Source: Beduinella massiliensis
Lineage (GTDB): Bacteria; Bacillota; Clostridia; Christensenellales; Aristaeellaceae
Direction: 5' to 3'
Assembly: GCF_900199405.1 (NCBI RefSeq)
Contig: NZ_LT963430.1
Location: 868,001 to 932,000 of the forward strand
DNA length: 64,000 bases
A program made the position numbers and the translations under genes. Shown piece after piece: positions 57,972 to 64,000 of the stretch. Numbering within the stretch: position 1 is the first letter of the stretch; each line of letters begins with the position of its first letter. The notes below the pieces were generated by a model, which was given only the letters and a program-made list of their open reading frames with translations, was not told the DNA's origin and made no database searches.

Positions 57972-60623
57972 TTATCTGTCCGCCTCCGCCGCGGCCGACA
58001 TTCCTCCGGCGGGCGCGGATGCCGCCCGCTGCACCAGATCCTCGATCGTCTGGTAAAGACGCTCCGGATCGATCGGCTTGGCCAGGTGTCCGTTCATGCC
58101 CGCCTCGGTCGCCCGGACTACGTCCTCGTGGAAGGCGTCGGCGGTCATGGCGACGATGGGAATGCTCTTGGCCCGGGGATGGTCGGACCCGCGGATGGCC
58201 TCTGTCGCTTCGTAGCCATCCATCAGGGGCATCTGCACGTCCATCAGGATCAGGTCGAACGCGTCCCCCTGCGAGAGGAACATCTCCACAGCTTCCTGAC
58301 CGTTGCCCGCGCAGACGACCTGTGTGCCCGTCATCCGCAGCAGCTCCACGGCGATCTCGCGGTTGAGCTCGTTGTCCTCCGCCAGCAGCACCCGGCGCCC
58401 CGCCAGCGCCGGACGCGCGGGCCGAGTCCCGCAGGAATGAATCGCCTTTTCGATGCCGGTCACGGACAGCAGGGTATTGTACAGCGTGGAGGCGAAGATC
58501 GGCTTGGAGAGGAAGGCATTAGCCCCCGCCTCGCGGGCACGATGCTCGATGGCGCTCCAGTCGTACGCTGTGATGATGATGATGGTGGTTTCCGGCCCCA
58601 CGAATTCCCGTACGCGCCGGGTCACTTCGATGCCGTCCATGTCCGGCATCTTCCAGTCGATGAGGCAGACGTCGTAGTCCTCGCCGGTCCTGTGGGCGGT
58701 CAGCACCTGATCGACGCACTCCGCGCCGGTCAAGACCCAGGAAGACAGGATTCCCAGGTTCTTAAGAAGCAGGGAGGTGTGGATGCAGCAGTCCCGGTCG
58801 TCGTCCGCGACGAGCACCTTCAGCGCTTCGAGCGCCTGATGGTTTCGCGCCGGGGACTGGCCGGACGTCTGGGCGACGTCGAAGTCCAGCTCCGCGGTAA
58901 AGGCGCTGCCCTTTTCCGGCTCGCTCCTGACCGAGAGGGTGCCGCCCATCAGGGTAACCAGGTTCTTGGAAATGGACATGCCCAGCCCCGTGCCGCCAAA
59001 CCTGCGCCCGGTGGAGGCGCTCTCCTGCTCAAAGGGCAGGAAGAGGCGGCTCATGAACGCCTCGCTCATGCCGATGCCGGTATCGGCGACGGTGAAACGC
59101 AGGCGGACCCGGCCGTTTTTCTTTTGAAGCTGCCGGATCTCCAAGCGGATGGAGCCGCCGGCGGGCGTGAACTTGAGGGCGTTGGAAAGCAGGTTGAGCA
59201 GCACCTGGCTTAGACGCAGGGAGTCTCCGACCAGAACCGTATCGGTGATGTCGAACAGCGGAATGGTAAAGGAAAGGCCCTTTTCAACGGCCTGCGGGTA
59301 GATGATGGAGGTGATGGATTCCACGACGCTTTCCAGGTTAAACGTCTCATGGGCGATCGCCATCTTCCCCTCGTCGATCTTGGACATATCCAGCACGTCG
59401 TTGATGAGAGACATCAGGTGCTTGGAGGAATACCCGATCTTTTCCAGGCAGTCTTCCACGCGCTTGCGGTCTTCGATGTAGGCGGCGGCGATGGTGGTCA
59501 TGCCGATGATTGCGTTCATGGGGGTGCGGATCTCGTGGCTCATGCGGGAAAGAAAATTCTGCTTGGCCGCGTTGGCGTTCTGCGCGTTGACCAGCGCATC
59601 ACGCAGCGCCTGCTCCCTGTGCATTTCCTGCGTCTGGTCGCTGATGGAGATGATCTGACGGACCGCCTTGTGGTTTGCGAGCTCGGGGAAGCTCTGGATC
59701 CGCAGCCAGCGCGCCTCGCCGCCCGGGACAAGCATGCGCACCTCGCAGCTCTTGGCGCTCGTCGAGCCCGTCGGCTGCATGAACGCCGCCAGGGCGTCCC
59801 GATCCTCCCCGGTGACCCGCTTGAGCAGCACGTCCGGGTCGCGCGAGAAGGCGTCCTCTTCGATGCCGAGCACCCGTATGCTGTTGGAGCTGACGTATTC
59901 CAGCGCGTCTTTGGCCTGGTTGTAGATCAGGAAGACCTCGTCCACGTTGGAGGAGAGGATGTCGAAGAGGTGCTCACGGTAGCGCACCTCGCGGATGCTC
60001 TTGCGTTCCCGCCAAAAAACGAAGATGAAATAGGCGGGCAGAAAGAGCGTGAGCAGCACGGCGGAGGCGATGGCCCTGTCCGCCGTATCGGCCGACCTGC
60101 GTTCCAGCCCCTGAACCCGATCGTCCGCGAAGGCGATGATCCGGCCGAGGGCGTCGTTCACCGCGTCGTACTTCGGGTACAGGTTCGCAATCACGTATTG
60201 GGCGGTCTCCTCCCTGTTCATGGGAAGGACATGGGGGAGCGCGGCAGTCTGCGCTTCCTCTAAAGCCTGCATCGCGGAGGCGAGCGCGGCCGTATCCTCC
60301 GCAGGGCCCAGATACTGACTTTGGATGACCTCGATGGCGGCGTGCTGCATGTCGTAGCGCTCGCTTAGCAGCCGCTGTATGCCCTCCACGTCTGAACTGG
60401 GCTCGGCGATGATGTTGAGGAGAAAGCTTTTCATATCCAGCAGCCTGGAACGCATGGCCCGAGACTCGCTGGAGACGGTGTAGGGGTGCGCGTAGATCAT
60501 CGACGCCGTCAGTCGCATTTGGTACGTCGAATAGATGCTGAATCCTGACAGGAGGACCGCCAGCAGGCACACCAGAAACATGCCGATTTCAGTGAGGCGA
60601 ATGCGTTTTTTCCGTTCGTTCAT
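57972..60623 (-). CDS. Hybrid sensor histidine kinase with two receiver domains
   Basis: 883 residues. Membrane segments near 13-35 and 185-208 bracket a helical extracellular sensor. A PAS-like domain (about 225-335) precedes HisKA with His363 in MSHEIRTPMN, the ATPase with DTGIGMS and FGGTGLGMSI, receiver 1 with Asp656 (DWKMPDMDG) and receiver 2 with Asp795 (MDVQMPLMDG). Both receivers keep the acceptor. No Hpt or output domain is present, so the signal must go to a separate phosphotransfer protein or end in the receivers. ATG 60623 follows GGAGG; an in-frame GTG at 60650 is less likely. There is no regulator next to it. Confidence 0.9.
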   Translation of the reverse strand: MNERKKRIRLTEIGMFLVCLLAVLLSGFSIYSTYQMRLTASMIYAHPYTVSSESRAMRSRLLDMKSFLLNIIAEPSSDVEGIQRLLSERYDMQHAAIEVIQSQYLGPAEDTAALASAMQALEEAQTAALPHVLPMNREETAQYVIANLYPKYDAVNDALGRIIAFADDRVQGLERRSADTADRAIASAVLLTLFLPAYFIFVFWRERKSIREVRYREHLFDILSSNVDEVFLIYNQAKDALEYVSSNSIRVLGIEEDAFSRDPDVLLKRVTGEDRDALAAFMQPTGSTSAKSCEVRMLVPGGEARWLRIQSFPELANHKAVRQIISISDQTQEMHREQALRDALVNAQNANAAKQNFLSRMSHEIRTPMNAIIGMTTIAAAYIEDRKRVEDCLEKIGYSSKHLMSLINDVLDMSKIDEGKMAIAHETFNLESVVESITSIIYPQAVEKGLSFTIPLFDITDTVLVGDSLRLSQVLLNLLSNALKFTPAGGSIRLEIRQLQKKNGRVRLRFTVADTGIGMSEAFMSRLFLPFEQESASTGRRFGGTGLGMSISKNLVTLMGGTLSVRSEPEKGSAFTAELDFDVAQTSGQSPARNHQALEALKVLVADDDRDCCIHTSLLLKNLGILSSWVLTGAECVDQVLTAHRTGEDYDVCLIDWKMPDMDGIEVTRRVREFVGPETTIIIITAYDWSAIEHRAREAGANAFLSKPIFASTLYNTLLSVTGIEKAIHSCGTRPARPALAGRRVLLAEDNELNREIAVELLRMTGTQVVCAGNGQEAVEMFLSQGDAFDLILMDVQMPLMDGYEATEAIRGSDHPRAKSIPIVAMTADAFHEDVVRATEAGMNGHLAKPIDPERLYQTIEDLVQRAASAPAGGMSAAAEADR

Positions 60624-60685
60624 GAAGCTTTTTTCCTCCGTGCGAAGCACTGCTGTCCCCGAGCCATCCAGCCCAAGCAGTCCAT

Positions 60686-60714
60686 ATTATATTATTTTTT
60701 TATTTTTGATTTAA
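60686..60714 (-). promoter_or_regulatory. Promoter of the hybrid kinase gene
   Basis: On the minus strand: TTAAAT, 17 bp, TATAAT (60691-60686), in a strongly AT-rich stretch. Confidence 0.6.
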
Positions 60715-60903
60715 CGATCTTTATAATTATAACGCCAAAATGGAAAAAAGCAACCGGCATTTCCAGGGGGAGGGTTGGGGCTCGGGTGTTTGCGGGGAAT
60801 GGAGGCCGGCTCTGCGTTCAGGCTGGAAGTCCGCAGCGAAGGCGTGCGGCCTTCGGGGAACAGGACGGAATGCGCCGCCGAGCGGTCATCCGCGCTTTTT
60901 TTC

Positions 60904-60932
60904 TTGTGAAACGGGCGGAAATACGGTATACT
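60904..60932 (+). promoter_or_regulatory. Promoter of the guaA-like gene
   Basis: TTGTGA (60904-60909), 17 bp, TATACT (60927-60932), 32 bp before the start codon. Confidence 0.6.
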
Positions 60933-60964
60933 GTTTCCACTACGACAGAGGAGTGTGAAGTCCC

Positions 60965-62269
60965 ATGGAGCAGGATATGATCGTCATCCTGGATCTTGGC
61001 AGCGAGCAAAACACATTGATCGCCCGCGATATTCGCAAGCTGGGCGTGTATACGGAAATTCATCCCCACGATATCACCGCGGAGCAGCTGCGAGCGCTGC
61101 CGAACGTGAAGGGCGTCATCCTGAACGGCGGCCCGAACCGCGTGGTGGACGGCGCCGCGATCGACGCTTCGGACGCGGTGTACCAAAGCGGCCTGCCGCT
61201 CTTTGCGGTAGACCACGCGGTCAGGGCGCCGCAGAACCTGGCCGGATGGCCTGAGGACGAGACGGCGCGGCTCCGGGTTCTTTCGGATTTTGTGCTGGGC
61301 ACCTGCGGGGCGGCGAAAAACTGGAACATGGAGAACTTTATCGCGGATCAGGTTTCGCTCATCCGCAAGCAGGTCGGAGACAAGAAGGTGCTGCTGGCGC
61401 TCTCCGGCGGCGTGGATTCCTCGGTCGTGGCGGCGCTGCTCATCAAGGCGATCGGCGGCCAGCTCACCTGCGTACACGTCAATCACGGCCTGCTGCGCAA
61501 GGGCGAGCCGGAGCAGGTCGTCGATGTCTTCCGCAGCCAGATGGGCGCGAACCTGGTGTACGTGGACGCGTCCGAGCGCTTCCTGGGCAAGCTTGCGGGC
61601 GTAAGCGAGCCCGAGCAGAAGCGCAAGATCATCGGCGCGGAGTTCATCCGCGTCTTTGAAGAGGAGGCGCGCAAGCTCGACGGCATCGAATTCCTGGGTC
61701 AGGGCACGATTTATCCCGATATCGTGGAGAGCGGCACCAAGACTGCGAAGATGGTGAAGTCCCACCACAACGTCGGCGGCCTGCCGGAGGACATGCGCTT
61801 TGAGCTCGTGGAGCCGCTCAAGATGCTCTTCAAGGACGAGGTGCGCGCCTGCGGCGTGGCGCTGGGCCTGCCCGCCTCCATGGTTTACCGTCAGCCGTTC
61901 CCCGGCCCGGGCCTGGGCGTGCGCTGCCTGGGCGCGATCACGCGGGATCGCCTGGAGGCGGTGCGCGAGAGCGACGCCATCCTGCGTGAAGAGTTCGAGC
62001 GCGCGGGCCTTGCGGGCAAGGTCTGGCAGTACTTCACCGTCGTGCCGGACTTCAAGTCCGTCGGCGTGCGCGAGAACGCGCGCTGCTTCGAATATCCGGT
62101 CATCCTGCGCGCCGTGAACACCGTGGACGCGATGACCGCGAGCATCGAGGAGATCGACTGGGCGCTTTTGCACCGCGTCACGGAGCGCATCACCCACGAG
62201 GTCCAAGGCGTCAACCGCGTGCTGTACGACCTTACGCCCAAGCCTGTCGGGACGATTGAGTGGGAATGA
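60965..62269 (+). CDS. GMP synthase paralogue with degenerate glutaminase domain
   Basis: 434 residues, about 80 fewer than GuaA. The synthetase half is intact: [20 protein letters not shown] (ATP loop), [41 protein letters not shown] and the end GTIEWE. The N-terminal glutaminase half (about 1-105) keeps the fold start (VILDLGSEQNTLIARDIR, VKGVILNGGPNRVV) but has LPLFAVDHAV where GuaA has the GICYGMQ nucleophile, and the His-Glu segment is absent. It should use free ammonia or a separate glutaminase. A full guaA is 7 kb upstream. ATG 60965 follows AGGAG. Confidence 0.9.
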   Translation: MEQDMIVILDLGSEQNTLIARDIRKLGVYTEIHPHDITAEQLRALPNVKGVILNGGPNRVVDGAAIDASDAVYQSGLPLFAVDHAVRAPQNLAGWPEDETARLRVLSDFVLGTCGAAKNWNMENFIADQVSLIRKQVGDKKVLLALSGGVDSSVVAALLIKAIGGQLTCVHVNHGLLRKGEPEQVVDVFRSQMGANLVYVDASERFLGKLAGVSEPEQKRKIIGAEFIRVFEEEARKLDGIEFLGQGTIYPDIVESGTKTAKMVKSHHNVGGLPEDMRFELVEPLKMLFKDEVRACGVALGLPASMVYRQPFPGPGLGVRCLGAITRDRLEAVRESDAILREEFERAGLAGKVWQYFTVVPDFKSVGVRENARCFEYPVILRAVNTVDAMTASIEEIDWALLHRVTERITHEVQGVNRVLYDLTPKPVGTIEWE

Positions 62270-62595
62270 TTTTCGAGGCCCGGAAAAGCGTGATATGACT
62301 GGATTTGTGAGGGATTAAGGCCCTCTGTAGCAACGATTTGGCAACATTTTTTCATTATTCATAAAGAGAGAGCCAACTGATTTTGATTAGTCAGTTAGCT
62401 CTTTTTTGTTTTATAAAGATTCCTCTGCCATGCACTTTATTTCAATTTTGTTTGCGTTCTCGCTATGTGCCTTACAATAGGTTTTAACAATATTATCCAA
62501 CCGTGGTAACTCTTCTTTAGGAGTTACTATAAACTAATGTAACGTTTTGAACATCTGATGACATATAGAGGTGAACCCTTGGGAGGTATACAGAT
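62270..62595. other. 326-bp AT-rich spacer
   Basis: It holds the guaA-like terminator and a GTAACTC/GAGTTAC hairpin (about 62505-62527). A possible ECF-like start (TGTAAC, 62538-62543) lies before the sigma gene. No gene. Confidence 0.5.
62369..62407 (+). terminator. Terminator of the guaA-like gene
   Basis: GAGCCAACTGA pairs with TCAGTTAGCTC (one mismatch), then six T. Confidence 0.75.
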
Positions 62596-63159
62596 ATGAG
62601 CAATGAAGAATGGCTTTCGGGCTTGTTTGAAGAAAACTATGTCCTTCTTTATCGCGTCGGGCGCGTGTTTTTGGGCGCGTCAAGCGTACAGGCGGACATG
62701 ATCGAAGATCAAATCCAAGAAACCTTTGCCCTTGCATGGGTTTGCCGCCAAAAGCTCCTGAGCCACCCCAATCCGAGCGGCTGGCTGGTGGAAACCTTTC
62801 GCCGCTGTATAAAAGCACAATGCCGCAAATTGGGACGCGAATGGAGCCGCTGCGCATTCTCGCTGGACGATCAGGAAGCGCCTGACGTGGCGGATCAAGA
62901 CGCGCCTTCCGTGGAAGATTTGCTGCATGGCAGAGAGGCACTCGCTATGCTTAGGCGTTTGCTGGGCGAGAAAGATGCAGATATTTTCCTGCGCTACTGC
63001 GTTCACGGCGAAAGCGCTTTGCAAGTCGCCGTCAAGTACAATATGACTGAAACCAGCGTTAGAGTGCGCGTGTCACGTTTGAAAAAGAAGCTGCTGAACA
63101 GCAAAGAGCTGTTCTTCTGCCTCGTTTCGCTTGTGGCGCTAGGCATGGGAATGAAGTAA
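62596..63159 (+). CDS. ECF-type sigma factor (third)
   Basis: 187 residues. Region 2: FEENYVLLYRVGRVFLGASS, DQIQETFALAWVCRQKLLSH, WLVETFRRCIKAQCRKL. Region 4: HGREALAMLRRLLGEKDADI, then ALQVAVKYNMTETSVRVRVS. The last 15 residues (FFCLVSLVALGMGMK) are unusually hydrophobic and could anchor it to the membrane or its partner. ATG 62596 follows GGGAGG. The next gene begins 15 bp later and encodes its probable membrane partner. Confidence 0.85.
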   Translation: MSNEEWLSGLFEENYVLLYRVGRVFLGASSVQADMIEDQIQETFALAWVCRQKLLSHPNPSGWLVETFRRCIKAQCRKLGREWSRCAFSLDDQEAPDVADQDAPSVEDLLHGREALAMLRRLLGEKDADIFLRYCVHGESALQVAVKYNMTETSVRVRVSRLKKKLLNSKELFFCLVSLVALGMGMK

Positions 63160-63174
63160 GGGAGGAAGCGGAAG

Positions 63175-64000
63175 ATGAAAAGGCGAAAGATGGTCCTTCG
63201 ACCTCTCGGTGCGGGGCTGGGAGATTGTTATTCCCACGATGAACTGTTTGCCTTATGTGAACAGGAGTTGTTTGCAAGCAGCAAAAGGATGGACACGAAG
63301 CTGCTGTTAGAGGCACTTCGGGCATTGGATGACCGCCCCGACGAGGTGGTCGCGCCGCGCCGCGCCATTGTGTGGGTGAGAATACAGCAACGCATCCATC
63401 CTGTAACAAGGGCAAGGATGCCTCGGTGTAAGTTTGCTATGCTGGTTGCCGTCATTCTGCTTTTGCTTGCACTGGCTGGAACCTGCATCGCATGGGCGAT
63501 CAAGGCAGGGGTGCTCTCCTTCCCGTCGCTCGCTTTGCCGTGGGTGCCGCAGGTGGCCGATAAAGAAGCAGAGGCAATCGTGCAGGAGGATTTGGCAACG
63601 GTCATCTATCCCCATTGCGCGCTGTGCGTGCGTGAGGCAGCCTACGACGGACATCAGCTGCGGATCGTCTACTCGCTCCGCGACACGCGGCCCAATGCCG
63701 TGCTGACCGACGAAGAAAAACGGGATAGTTGCATCGCAGCAGCAGGACTGGATGGGCTTGGCATCTGCGATTATTTGACTGTGGATGGTAACGACATTTT
63801 TTTGGATGATACCTTTCAGATGATAGGAGAGTGCGAGGGCGAGATGCTCTACTATCTGTCGGCAAACATTCCGGAGGGAACCACGCTCGGAAATCCGATG
63901 CAGGTAGAAATGCCTATAGGGCAGCCGCAAGGCGTTGGGCTACCACGCAAGCTGGAGAATGTCTCCTTTTCACTGGATACATCTGCTTCACAGGCTTCCG
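63175..64000 (+). CDS. Putative membrane anti-sigma factor, partial (runs off the window)
   Basis: At least 275 residues, open to the last base. ATG 63175 lies behind GGGAGGAAG. A cytoplasmic head (MKRRKMVLRPLGAGLGDCYS...LLLEALRALDDRPDEVV) is followed by one membrane segment (about 88-112, AMLVAVILLLLALAGTCIAW). The extracellular part (VADKEAEAIVQEDLATVIYP, YDGHQLRIVYSLRDTRPNAV, GDYLTVDG-like stretches) has the beta-rich look of DUF4179-type domains. Coupling to an ECF sigma gene suggests an anti-sigma or sensor function. There is no stop in the window, so the end is unknown. Confidence 0.7.
   Translation, partial: MKRRKMVLRPLGAGLGDCYSHDELFALCEQELFASSKRMDTKLLLEALRALDDRPDEVVAPRRAIVWVRIQQRIHPVTRARMPRCKFAMLVAVILLLLALAGTCIAWAIKAGVLSFPSLALPWVPQVADKEAEAIVQEDLATVIYPHCALCVREAAYDGHQLRIVYSLRDTRPNAVLTDEEKRDSCIAAAGLDGLGICDYLTVDGNDIFLDDTFQMIGECEGEMLYYLSANIPEGTTLGNPMQVEMPIGQPQGVGLPRKLENVSFSLDTSASQAS

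Larger units (their letters stand above)
60624..60964. other. 341-bp spacer between divergent kinase and guaA-like genes
   Basis: It holds the kinase promoter (60686-60714), a GC-rich middle with small hairpins, and the guaA-like promoter (60904-60932). A weak AGCGG/CCGC hairpin with seven T ends at about 60902. No gene, and no riboswitch that I recognise. Confidence 0.5.

Noticed and set aside
60740-60903. Possible purine or other riboswitch before the guaA-like gene
   Set aside because: The structured GC-rich stretch lies upstream of the promoter, so it is not in the leader, and I found no known aptamer core.

Overview
This window is from a GC-rich, endospore-forming member of the Firmicutes (Clostridia), probably a gut anaerobe of the Christensenellales or Oscillospirales kind. 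The spore-former call rests on a CwlJ-like cortex hydrolase next to a GerQ-like coat protein, an SpmA-SpmB pair and an AbrB-type regulator. The Clostridia call rests on three CUT1-type sugar ABC systems that lack an ATPase gene, two YesM/YesN-type two-component pairs, LacI repressors and typical Firmicutes promoters. The taxonomic guess is inference only. No rRNA or tRNA gene was recognised.

Layout. 1-3.5 kb: tail of an amidohydrolase gene, cwlJ-gerQ, and a minus-strand operon of an ArsR-type regulator with two small genes. 3.3-4.5 kb: a cation diffusion facilitator behind a NiCo (czcD) riboswitch with an overlapping terminator. 4.6-13.3 kb: sugar operon 1 (LacI regulator, binding protein, two permeases, ADP-ribosylglycohydrolase-like enzyme, ribokinase) facing a second LacI gene. 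13.4-18.7 kb: abrB-like gene, spmA-spmB, a 2-phosphosulfolactate phosphatase homologue, an ECF sigma factor with an unrecognised internally repeated partner, and two small enzyme-like genes. 19-37 kb: two more sugar modules. The first has a sensor kinase and regulator, an Fpg/Nei-like protein with a changed catalytic end, then binding protein, two permeases, a TIM-barrel isomerase and a Gfo/Idh/MocA oxidoreductase. The second has two permeases, a binding protein, a beta-propeller glycosidase-like protein, a regulator and a sensor kinase.

37-48.5 kb: a complete type I-E CRISPR-Cas locus in the order cas3, array 1, cse1, cse2, cas7e, cas5e, cas6e, cas1, cas2, array 2. Array 1 (7 repeats plus a degenerate eighth) lies inside the operon, with its own promoter, between cas3 and cse1. 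Array 2 (28 repeats) follows cas2, holds three duplicated spacer pairs, and runs without a gap into a decayed IS1182-type transposase. The two arrays have different repeats but nearly the same leader end.

48.5-64 kb: an ECF sigma/membrane partner pair, mnmE, an FMN-binding lipoprotein and guaA. A small AT-richer patch of mobile-element debris follows: a mobilisation-like fragment, a ribbon-helix-helix protein with a palindromic operator, two small mobile-element-type proteins and an IS3 remnant. After that come a membrane-anchored HTH protein with a TraX-family protein, ferritin, a hybrid sensor kinase, a second guaA whose glutaminase half is degenerate, and a third ECF sigma factor with a membrane partner that runs off the window.

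The carbohydrate genes form import-and-breakdown modules, each with its own regulator. The CRISPR locus looks intact and potentially active: all core motifs inspected are present and the leader-proximal repeats are uniform.
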